A stretch of 64,000 bases of DNA from CAYHBO01 sp964354855. GTDB lineage: Bacteria; Babelota; Babeliae; Babelales; RVW-14. The position numbers were made by a program, and so were the translations under genes. Position 1 is the stretch's first letter; every line of letters starts with the position of its first letter. A model generated the notes under the pieces. That model was not told the DNA's origin, made no database searches, and was given only the letters and a program-made list of their open reading frames with translations. Shown piece by piece: positions 35,593 through 43,345 of this stretch. Location of the stretch: positions 14,266 to 78,265 of the forward strand of contig CAYHBO010000002.1 in the NCBI GenBank assembly GCA_964354855.1, written 5' to 3'.

Positions 35593-36687
35593 TCGTTGCT
35601 TAGGTTGTTTTCGTTCACTTACTACTTTTTGTAATGCTACGTTGAGATATTGTTCTGTAACATCGGAAGCTTTTTCTTGTGCGGCTTGAAATGCTGCCAT
35701 GTTAAAGATATTTTTTATATCTCCAGCGCCAAGACCTTCAGTTTCTTGTGCCATCTTCTTAAGCCATACGTCTGAGACTTGGATCTTTGGTTTTGTTGTC
35801 TGTAAATGTTTTGCAATAGTGTAACGACCTGAAACATCAGGGAGCGGTACTTTTATATGACGATCAAAACGACCGGCTCGAAGTAATGCAGGATCAAGAC
35901 ATTCTTTGCAGTTGGTAGCAGCAAGAATAAAAATACCCTCTGAATCCTTAAACCCATCCATTTTGCATAAGAGCTGATTAATGGTTTGTCGGCGAAGATC
36001 CCCATCTTGACCACTGGTTCTTGAGCCAATGGCATCAATTTCATCAATGAAAATGATTGCAGGCTTATGTTTACTTGCATTGTCAAAGAGCTCTCGAATA
36101 CGATGAGCTCCAACACCAATATACTGATCTTCAAAATCTGTTGCGGATGCTTCAAAGAATGCACAGCCGGCTTCATGAGCCATTGCTTTGGCGATCATTG
36201 TTTTTCCGCTACCAGGAGGGCCTTCTAGAAGAATTCCTTTGGGGAGTTTTGCGCCAAATTTTTTGTAAGATTCCGGATGTTTAATGCAATCTATGACTTG
36301 TTTTATATCGTTAATTACATTTTCTAGGCCGATGATATCTGACATTTTTACCGGGGTTGAATCGGTGGATTTGTAGAGTTTATTTTTTTGATTCTGTTCG
36401 TTGGGTTCTGCTGAGGTTGTTTTCTGTGGTGGATATAATAATCTATAGAGCTCTAAACCATAGATTCCCCCAATTATACAACCTGCAGCTCCACCTAAGT
36501 GAAATATTCTTTTATCACTGAATTTTTTTTGAGTGAATGAGTATCCGGTTATGTACCCAATGATGCCCCCAGCAGCGATACTTGCTATTTCTCCAAATGA
36601 AGGAATTGTTTGTGTGGTAATTGGCGTTGTACTGTTGAGGACGAGAGATAGAAGCAGTATTTTACTTATTCTTTTGATGATTACCAT
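35572..36687 (-). CDS. FtsH-like AAA+ ATPase without protease domain, membrane-anchored
   Basis: 371 residues, G-rich Shine-Dalgarno before the ATG. Two hydrophobic segments at the N-terminus (ILLLSLVLNSTTP; IASIAAGGIIGYITGYSF and a third, LGGAAGCIIGGIYGLELY) anchor it. A complete AAA domain resembles FtsH: Walker A EGPPGSGKTMIAKAMA, Walker B AIIFIDEIDAIG, sensor ATN, and the arginine fingers in LRAGRFDRHI. The protein ends where FtsH would begin its M41 peptidase domain, and no HExxH is present. It could be an unfoldase or assembly chaperone, or partner a separate protease; function unknown. Confidence 0.85.
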   Translation of the reverse strand: MVIIKRISKILLLSLVLNSTTPITTQTIPSFGEIASIAAGGIIGYITGYSFTQKKFSDKRIFHLGGAAGCIIGGIYGLELYRLLYPPQKTTSAEPNEQNQKNKLYKSTDSTPVKMSDIIGLENVINDIKQVIDCIKHPESYKKFGAKLPKGILLEGPPGSGKTMIAKAMAHEAGCAFFEASATDFEDQYIGVGAHRIRELFDNASKHKPAIIFIDEIDAIGSRTSGQDGDLRRQTINQLLCKMDGFKDSEGIFILAATNCKECLDPALLRAGRFDRHIKVPLPDVSGRYTIAKHLQTTKPKIQVSDVWLKKMAQETEGLGAGDIKNIFNMAAFQAAQEKASDVTEQYLNVALQKVVSERKQPKQRSIMLKA

Positions 36688-36793
36688 AGTCCCCCCCGGG
36701 AAAGATTAAATTTTTTCTATATGAAATTATAATCATACTTCAGAGATTATCTGATGATCTAGGGTACCATGAGAGGGGGAAGGCCGTCAAAAG

Positions 36794-36809
36794 CCCTTAT
36801 TAACAAGGG
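36794..36809 (-). terminator. Weak terminator-like hairpin after the leftward ankyrin gene
   Basis: CCCTT (36794-36798) and AAGGG (36805-36809) form a short stem that, read leftward, is followed by CTTTTG. Short, so only tentative. Confidence 0.35.
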
Positions 36810-36817
36810 ATTACTGC

Positions 36818-39592
36818 TTATTTTACTTCTCGTAATGTTAGCATATTAAAGATTGCTTTTTGCTTTAGATCTTCAGGGTTACGCTCAGAATTATACTGTG
36901 CTACTTGCAATGGAGTAAAGTTGCCACATTTTCCGTCGATACCAGTTTTTGCGCCGCAGCTTAATAGTATTTCTGTTGCTTGATCATCACCAAAAGTAAT
37001 TGCAGAATAAAGAGCAGTTACGGGGTACTCTCCGTTGTCATCTTTATACATGACAATGGTGTTGATTAATCGTTCTGTAAAAGCACGAGGTCTTTTTGTA
37101 ACCGGATCAATAAGAAGTCTTTGGATAAATGGATGACGCCTGTTTTCTAAAGCAAGAAGTAGAGCATTTTTGCCTTGGTAAAGCTCTGTTTCTGGGTTCG
37201 CACCATGAGCTAATAAATAATCAATAAGCTCTGGCTTGTTCCAGATTGCTGCAGCGCAAAGGTCTGGGCAGGTTGGCTTTGTTCTGTTGATAGACATGTG
37301 TTGCATGCTTTTAGATAGTTCATCTATGGTTGGCTTGAAGATAATTTTTTCAAACTGATTTTTAAATCCGAGCTTATCAGCAAGTGTACGAGGCGTTTCT
37401 TCTTGTTTGTCAATGACGACTACAGCATCAGGATTTGCATGACGATTCAAGAAAAGTTCGATGAGTTCAAGGTTTTTTGCTTGACATGTCAAATGTAGAG
37501 GGGTTAAGCCGGTACTTGTTGTGTAGTCTATAGATTTAGGTTCTAAGGTAAGTAGTAGTTTTATAGTCTCTAATCTTCTTGGGTGTACTTTACTATCAGG
37601 GGTAAGAGATTTGAGTGCGGCGAGCGTTGCTACATGAATGGGCATATGTCCATTATCGTTATAGTGTTTAGTTCTCCATGAAGCGTTTTCATAAGCATCA
37701 TTAATACATTCTACTTTTCCTAAGGCTGCTACGGTGTGGAGTGGGGTACTTTTTGCTAAAGCTTTTGGAAGAATAGCTTGCTCATCGAGAAGCATGTCAT
37801 TGTCTTCTGGTGAAAAATATCTGCAGTATTCTTTAAGGTGTGTAATAATCGCGTTAATAGTTGCAGCGAACTCTGTTGGTAATGTTGCAAGATCAGGAAG
37901 TTCGTGTTGTTCACTTGAATATTTTGTGAAATGACACTGTTCTGATCCAAGAATTTCCTCGACAATACGCATTGAAGTTTCATTTATATTTTCGGAAGCG
38001 ATGCCTATCGCAAGTCCTAATGCGGTAAGTGGTATTTTGTAAAATGTATTTTTTAGATGAATATCACTTCCATGATCTAATAAACAGCGTACAAAATCTA
38101 ATTGTTGTAGTCTGATTGCCTTCTGTAATGGTGTAAATCCATGAGAGTCTTGGTAATCAAGGTAAGCGCCTAGATCAATTAAGGTCTTGAGATGTTCGAC
38201 GGTAGCCCATTCAATAATGTAATGGAGGAGTGATAGGGTTTCGCGTTGTTCTTGAGTAGTTTCTGTAGCTGTTCGAGTTATAACATTAAAGGTATTGACC
38301 AACTCTCTTGGCGTTATGCTTAACGTTTCTGATGAGGTAATTATTGTGGTTTTAAGTTCTTCTGCTGATACTTGAGCATCAATTTTTTTTGTAATCTCGT
38401 CAAAGGTGTGTTTTCGGGCTCTTAGTGTGCTTGTTTGTATATTTTTGATTAGGTCGTCAATGTCACACTGCTGTGCTTTAGCTATGGTTCGTGGAGTATC
38501 ACCATTAACGGCTACTGTATTAGAATTTGCGCCTAGACGTAAAAACAGTTCAACGAGTTCAATGTTTTTATTCCCACAGGCAAGGTGTAATGGTGTAAAC
38601 CCATGAATTGTTTTGTAGTGAAGTGACGCAGGATCACATTCAATAAGTAATTTGATAGTTTCAATAAATCTTGGGCGGATGTAGTTATGTACTTTTACAG
38701 AGTCACAAGCGGCAAGGGTTGCGACATGAATAGGGTTGTAACCCCCATTATTAAATGTTGTGTGATAGTCGGGACGATGTATGGTTACATGTTTAATACA
38801 TTCTACTTTTCCAATAAAAGCCAAAGAGTGTAGCGGGGTATTGTTATCGATGCTATTTTCAGGGACTTCTACTTGACTCATTTTTTGAGTTTCAGTTAAT
38901 TGATATTTACAAAGTGAACTACAATAATTCAGATGTTTTATAAGAGGGTCTATTTTTAAAAATAATTCTGTTTCTTTTTTTAATGGAGGAATCCCATGTT
39001 TTTTGTTAGTTGTTGTGGCACACATTTTTGATCCAAGAATTTCTAAGATAATTAGATGATTTTTTGTTGCTATAGCAAGGCCAACAGCGGTAAGGTCGCC
39101 ATATTTTTCGGCGGCATAAATGTCACTTTCAGCATCTAATAAACAGCAGACTTGCGGGAGTTTTTGAAGTTTGATTGCTTTGTTCAAAGGAGTAAGGTCA
39201 TTAGAGTCTCTTGCTTCTAAGTTTGCTTTTAGTGATATGAGTTTTTTAAGCTTTTCAACAGTACTGTGTTCTACCGCTTGATGGAGTAAAAAACTATATG
39301 CTAACATGATATTTTTTTTGTCATCTCTTCCAAAATTTATCGATGAGTCAACGAGCTCTTTAATTGATATTTTTGCGTCTCGAGCTTTTGTTTTGATAAT
39401 GCTGTCCAAGTCGTCTGCTGTTTTTGATGCATCTTTGAGTGTTGTTAAAATATCAGCCATGAGTTTGTCTCGTTGGCTTTTTATGATCTGAACAAGTGGA
39501 ATGTCTCCTTGCATACTTATGAGCGTTGGCATTGGTAGATATGTGATGGTTAGCGCTAGGCATAGTTTGATTGATAATGTTATGAATTTCAT
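36818..39592 (-). CDS. Large secreted ankyrin-repeat protein with internal duplication
   Basis: 924 residues from the ATG at 39592, preceded by GGGGG; the upstream in-frame ATG at 39604 overlaps that site. Signal peptide at 1-25 (FITLSIKLCLALTITYLPMP). Ankyrin units appear as two large matching blocks: roughly residues 45-395 and 395-760 share order and wording, e.g. DLTPLNKAIKLQKLPQVCCLL versus GFTPLQKAIRLQQLDFVRCLL, NPIHVATLAAC versus MPIHVATLAAL, and FTPLHLACGNKNIELVELFL versus LTPLHLTCQAKNLELIELFL. More units follow at the C-terminus. Ankyrin repeats mediate protein binding; in this setting host-directed binding is a reasonable inference. Confidence 0.88.
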   Translation of the reverse strand: MKFITLSIKLCLALTITYLPMPTLISMQGDIPLVQIIKSQRDKLMADILTTLKDASKTADDLDSIIKTKARDAKISIKELVDSSINFGRDDKKNIMLAYSFLLHQAVEHSTVEKLKKLISLKANLEARDSNDLTPLNKAIKLQKLPQVCCLLDAESDIYAAEKYGDLTAVGLAIATKNHLIILEILGSKMCATTTNKKHGIPPLKKETELFLKIDPLIKHLNYCSSLCKYQLTETQKMSQVEVPENSIDNNTPLHSLAFIGKVECIKHVTIHRPDYHTTFNNGGYNPIHVATLAACDSVKVHNYIRPRFIETIKLLIECDPASLHYKTIHGFTPLHLACGNKNIELVELFLRLGANSNTVAVNGDTPRTIAKAQQCDIDDLIKNIQTSTLRARKHTFDEITKKIDAQVSAEELKTTIITSSETLSITPRELVNTFNVITRTATETTQEQRETLSLLHYIIEWATVEHLKTLIDLGAYLDYQDSHGFTPLQKAIRLQQLDFVRCLLDHGSDIHLKNTFYKIPLTALGLAIGIASENINETSMRIVEEILGSEQCHFTKYSSEQHELPDLATLPTEFAATINAIITHLKEYCRYFSPEDNDMLLDEQAILPKALAKSTPLHTVAALGKVECINDAYENASWRTKHYNDNGHMPIHVATLAALKSLTPDSKVHPRRLETIKLLLTLEPKSIDYTTSTGLTPLHLTCQAKNLELIELFLNRHANPDAVVVIDKQEETPRTLADKLGFKNQFEKIIFKPTIDELSKSMQHMSINRTKPTCPDLCAAAIWNKPELIDYLLAHGANPETELYQGKNALLLALENRRHPFIQRLLIDPVTKRPRAFTERLINTIVMYKDDNGEYPVTALYSAITFGDDQATEILLSCGAKTGIDGKCGNFTPLQVAQYNSERNPEDLKQKAIFNMLTLREVK

Positions 39593-39654
39593 TAAAACCC
39601 CCATTTTTATTAGAGCATAAATTGATACAAGTTTTAGTAATTATATAATAATTA

Positions 39655-39682
39655 ACTCTATATAAAAATTACTAAATGTCAA
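39655..39682 (-). promoter_or_regulatory. Possible promoter for the ankyrin gene at 36818-39592
   Basis: Reading leftward: TTGACA (complement of 39677-39682), 16 bases, TAGAGT (complement of 39655-39660), about 60 bases before the start codon. Confidence 0.4.
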
Positions 39683-39733
39683 TTTTGATAAAATTAAGAT
39701 GTTTTTAATGAAAATGGCGATTTTTTTGAGAAA

Positions 39734-39783
39734 TTAAGAAGAAACAAAGACCGTACTTTTATACGGTCTTTGTTTCTTCTTAA
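39734..39783 (-). terminator. Long perfect hairpin terminator after the ankyrin gene at 39798
   Basis: TTAAGAAGAAACAAAGACCGTA (39734-39755) pairs perfectly over 22 bp with 39762-39783, with a six-base loop. It lies 15 bases past the stop of the leftward gene, and the closing part of the stem is T-rich on that strand. Confidence 0.7.
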
Positions 39784-39797
39784 AACTGGAGGGCTGA

Positions 39798-41756
39798 TTA
39801 TTTGCCGGCAACGATGCTTTTTATGTGCCCCCAAATAGTTTTTGGAGCTTCTTGTTGTTTTACCGGTGTTTGTGGGATTGGTTTTAAGAAACCAATAGTT
39901 CTTTGATAGAGATCAATAGTTGTGCCGAGCTTAATTTTTGCTGACTGCTCAGTTGGTTCTTTTATCTTTTTAAGGTCTTTAAGTTTGCTTTGTGCTAAAT
40001 GCATGAGTTTAGTAGTATCTTGCTGGTTTTTATCAGCATCAAGCAGCCAAGAGATTGCAAAAGCATTCCCTGCTTCTACTGCCAAGTAAAGAGCGGTTCG
40101 GTTATGTTTATTAACCGCGTGTACATTAATTTTATTATGCTTAAGAAGCTCATAAACGGTGACATCTCCTGTACTCATGGCGGCTAAGTGTAACAGAGTA
40201 TTGTCTTCTTTATCTTTGGCCATGATCTCGCCGCCTTTAGTTAAGAATAATCGTACGATATTGCTATGGTTATTAAGTGCAGCTTTATGTATGGCAGTCA
40301 TACCAGCCGCGTCTTTCATATTGATTAATTCAGGGGTTAGCTTGTTTTCGAATGCTTGATTAATAAGTTTAGTGCGCCCATACTGTGCAGCCAGGTGTAA
40401 TGGAGTACGGCCAAGGTTATCGATTGCCGTAAGCTTCTCTGTATTCTCTGATAAAACTTTAGCTTCATTGATGCTATTTTCAGCGATCGCTTTGTGTAAT
40501 GGACTCCAATCATCACGGTCTTCTTTGACTGGAGGGGTTTCTTCTTCGTGAAATTCTATATCATCGTCGTTATTATCTTCGGTGAATTTTATCGAATCTA
40601 CACGGTTAATGCTTGCTTCTTCAGTAAGTTTTCCTTCTTTTTCTAATTGTGCCATAATTTCTCGTGCGGTTATGCCGTTCATGTCATAGCCTTTACCTGG
40701 ATTTATAAGCTTGGCAACTTCAGTTCGGCCGCGTTCACGAGCTAAATCTACCGGATAATTTCCAATGTTGTTTCGAGATCTGATTCCCTCAGGGAAGCGT
40801 TTTATCAACGCTTTAACGGTTTCGATAGAGCTGCCAAATGCGGCCCAATGTAGTGGTATTAAACCATTTTTATCTTTGCATTTTGCACCATTAGGAAACG
40901 CTTGCATTAGTTTAAATGCTGCCGCTGGATGGTTATTGATGACGGCTAAATGAAGAGGGAGATGATCATGTTTATCTTCTGCAACACTTGCAGTATCACG
41001 ATCAGCTTTTAATAATATTTTTACGATCTTAATTTTTCCGCCTTGAGCTGCATAATGTAATGGCAACCAGCTTTGATGATCAGGAATAGTTACACCTTTA
41101 TGATAGGTTTTTACTATTTTTTTAACGAGTGGGATGTTTTGACTGATTACTGCGTTATGAAGAGCAGTTTTACCAGATTTATCTTGTTGACCGTAGAGTT
41201 GCTCGTCTACTTCATTGAGTATTTTGTTTGTTTCATCTGATGTTTTCTTTCCTGAGGCAAGAACCTCTTGAATGAACTTTTCTTGTATGTTATGAAGTTC
41301 TTCTGCTTCTTTTAGTTGCTCCATGAAGCGTTTGTGATTTTCTTGTGTGTTTAATTCTTGATGAGCCTCGATTTCTTTTGGGGAGTGTTGCTTTGGAGCT
41401 TCTGTAACGTGAGGTTCTTTTATTTCTATGACTGAATGTGTCTTTGTATCAATTACAGGGCTTTCAGCTCTATTTGGACGTGGTGATAATACATGGGCTT
41501 CTGTTCTTGTAGATTCTCTCTCAAATGCTTCTTCTAGGGGTGCTTGTGCTGGTTTACGTGCGCTATTGTATTTAAGCCCTAGTTTTTCTCGTAATATTCT
41601 TAATTGGGTAGCTGTGAGAGCAGGTGCTTTAACGCGACCTTGTCCTGGGATATAAATGGTTCCTAGAGGTTTTTTTGTTTTAGGTTCTACCATTGCGGCA
41701 GACATAGAGCCGGTTACTAACATGAGCAGTACTAATATTTTATTTCGTGAAATCAT
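39798..41756 (-). CDS. Secreted ankyrin-repeat protein
   Basis: 652 residues, AAAGGG before the ATG. Signal peptide at 1-20 (ILVLLMLVTGSMSAAM). A charged, probably disordered and coiled stretch (residues 25-190) precedes about ten ankyrin units in two groups: 195-345 (WLPLHYAAQGGKIKIVKILL, LPLHLAVINNHPAAAFKLM, LIPLHWAAFGSSIETVKALI) and 425-595 (WSPLHKAIAENSINEAKVL, RTPLHLAAQYGRTKLINQA, MTAIHKAALNNHSNIVRLFL, NTLLHLAAMSTGD). A long acidic linker separates them. Likely a secreted binding protein. A perfect 22-bp hairpin follows the gene. Confidence 0.9.
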   Translation of the reverse strand: MISRNKILVLLMLVTGSMSAAMVEPKTKKPLGTIYIPGQGRVKAPALTATQLRILREKLGLKYNSARKPAQAPLEEAFERESTRTEAHVLSPRPNRAESPVIDTKTHSVIEIKEPHVTEAPKQHSPKEIEAHQELNTQENHKRFMEQLKEAEELHNIQEKFIQEVLASGKKTSDETNKILNEVDEQLYGQQDKSGKTALHNAVISQNIPLVKKIVKTYHKGVTIPDHQSWLPLHYAAQGGKIKIVKILLKADRDTASVAEDKHDHLPLHLAVINNHPAAAFKLMQAFPNGAKCKDKNGLIPLHWAAFGSSIETVKALIKRFPEGIRSRNNIGNYPVDLARERGRTEVAKLINPGKGYDMNGITAREIMAQLEKEGKLTEEASINRVDSIKFTEDNNDDDIEFHEEETPPVKEDRDDWSPLHKAIAENSINEAKVLSENTEKLTAIDNLGRTPLHLAAQYGRTKLINQAFENKLTPELINMKDAAGMTAIHKAALNNHSNIVRLFLTKGGEIMAKDKEDNTLLHLAAMSTGDVTVYELLKHNKINVHAVNKHNRTALYLAVEAGNAFAISWLLDADKNQQDTTKLMHLAQSKLKDLKKIKEPTEQSAKIKLGTTIDLYQRTIGFLKPIPQTPVKQQEAPKTIWGHIKSIVAGK

Positions 41757-41802
41757 AAGAAAACCCTTTCATTTATATCAAAATAGCTATGTGTATTAGT
41801 TC

Positions 41803-41832
41803 AGTATCACATAAAATGTATGGTAAACTCAA
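41803..41832 (-). promoter_or_regulatory. Possible promoter for the ankyrin gene at 39798-41756
   Basis: Reading leftward: TTGAGT (complement of 41827-41832), 18 bases, GATACT (complement of 41803-41808) with a TG two bases before it (extended -10). Confidence 0.35.
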
Positions 41833-41892
41833 TGAATTATATTTCTATATGAAAATAAAAATCTAACATAAAAAGGGCAATTTTGGTATTTC

Positions 41893-43245
41893 TTATTGGT
41901 TTTTGAAGGTTGCGACCCAAAAATATCCAGCTACGATGATTAATAAAGCATCAGCCGGCAAGCGTAACCTAGCACAGCCGGCACCAAACGTAAGAGTGAT
42001 AAATAATCCAGCCCAGGGGATGGTGAGGTAGGCGTAACCAAACCAGATTCGGTTAAAGCAGGCTTTGATACAAAAGCCTAGTGATCCCAGGAGCATCAAG
42101 ATTAAAAATATAATTTCGCTGTAGATCATGGGAACTAGGAACCAAGAGCGTACGTGCGGTGGAAAGTAGATTTTAACCCGTTCCCATACGCCCCAAGAAG
42201 TTGCATGTTCAAAGAGTTCTTTGGTGTCGACAAACTGTAGATAGCTTGCATGGAGTCCAAACGTTGTCTTAAAAATATTGATGCAAAAGTGCTTAATCGA
42301 AATAATTGGGTGTTGCAAAAACTGCTGCCAGGTGATTCTTTCAGCCATACGACAGCGCTCGTACTCGGTTAGTGATCGAGCTTTCTGTGTTTCTTGTTCT
42401 TGTATCTTGGTTTGCCAGTTGGTTGCAAGTGCTACGCGTGCTTGATGAAATGAACAGCCATGAACTTCTTTGTGTACTGAGGCGCTTGAGTAGCGTAAAA
42501 AGTGAATACCGGGAAGTGTATGGAAGAATAGGGCCCCGCAGGCAAGATAGTTACTTAACAGTACCCAGCCGGTGGTGCTAAGCCAGCCTATACATAAGCT
42601 TGCTATGGCTTTTAGTTTTTGTGCGCGAGCGGCGAGATACCCCATGCTTAAGAGTAACAACGGGAGGCCTACTGGTCGAATAATCGAAGCGATGCCTAAA
42701 AGTATTCCAGCATAAAATAATTTCTTGTTTGAGTTTTGCTGTATGCGTAAAAATAAAATTAAAAATAAAAGAAAAAATATCATAAAGAACGATTCAGCCA
42801 TTAAACTGCCGGCATAGGTGATGAATCCAACATGAATGGTTGCTGCTAGACCGGAGATTGCTGCGATCAAGATGTTTCCTGGAAAGATTGTTAGTCCAAG
42901 AAAATAAATGAGTACTGGTATAAAGCTTGCAACGATAACTTGCAGCCACAAGGCCATGATGGGGTTATGGCCAAATAGTTTGTAGCATCCAGCAAGTAGT
43001 AGCGGGTATCCAGGGAGTCGGTGAAATTTGTCTGCCCATGCATGCGTACTGATTTCTTGTCCCGTGACAAATGACATGGCAGTTGCATTGTACTGGGCTG
43101 AATCTTCCGGGACCATGTAGTTTTGGTTATGCGATAAGAAGGCGTGGAAAAAGAGGATGCGGGTTGTGAGACTTAGGATGAGAATGGCTGTAAGCATGAG
43201 TATCTTGCGATATTTTATTAACGTATTGGTCGGTTCGTACGTCAT
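41893..43245 (-). CDS. GT-C type membrane glycosyltransferase (family 39-like), paralog 2
   Basis: About 450 residues with around ten membrane helices. Shares PEDSAQYN (acidic first loop), YRLPGYP-like HRLPGYPLLLAGCYKLFG and GIASIIRPVGLPLLLLSMG with the genes at 8130 and 43274. The open frame extends to 43284, but those first residues (KAWIPAFARMT) are read from repeat family A; I place the start at the ATG at 43245, still inside the repeat's left arm, because it puts the first helix at the same distance as in paralog 1. An ATG at 43197 is the alternative. Next to an FkbM methyltransferase and another paralog, so probably part of a surface-glycan locus. Confidence 0.78.
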   Translation of the reverse strand: MTYEPTNTLIKYRKILMLTAILILSLTTRILFFHAFLSHNQNYMVPEDSAQYNATAMSFVTGQEISTHAWADKFHRLPGYPLLLAGCYKLFGHNPIMALWLQVIVASFIPVLIYFLGLTIFPGNILIAAISGLAATIHVGFITYAGSLMAESFFMIFFLLFLILFLRIQQNSNKKLFYAGILLGIASIIRPVGLPLLLLSMGYLAARAQKLKAIASLCIGWLSTTGWVLLSNYLACGALFFHTLPGIHFLRYSSASVHKEVHGCSFHQARVALATNWQTKIQEQETQKARSLTEYERCRMAERITWQQFLQHPIISIKHFCINIFKTTFGLHASYLQFVDTKELFEHATSWGVWERVKIYFPPHVRSWFLVPMIYSEIIFLILMLLGSLGFCIKACFNRIWFGYAYLTIPWAGLFITLTFGAGCARLRLPADALLIIVAGYFWVATFKNQ

Positions 43246-43345
43246 CCTCGCGAATGCGGGGATCCAGGCCTTTTTATTTTTCACGTTCTTTTTTTTCCAT
43301 TTTTTTAAAAGTAAGACTGGATCCCCGTTTCCACGAGGATGACGT
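43239..43345. repeat. Palindromic repeat family A, copy 2 (core form), overlapping two genes
   Basis: Arms 43239-43268 and 43317-43345 match the family A core, with three mismatches in the right arm. The left arm covers the start of paralog 2 and the spacer covers the stop of paralog 3, whose last ~20 residues (SSSWKRGSSLTF...) come from this element. Confidence 0.8.
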
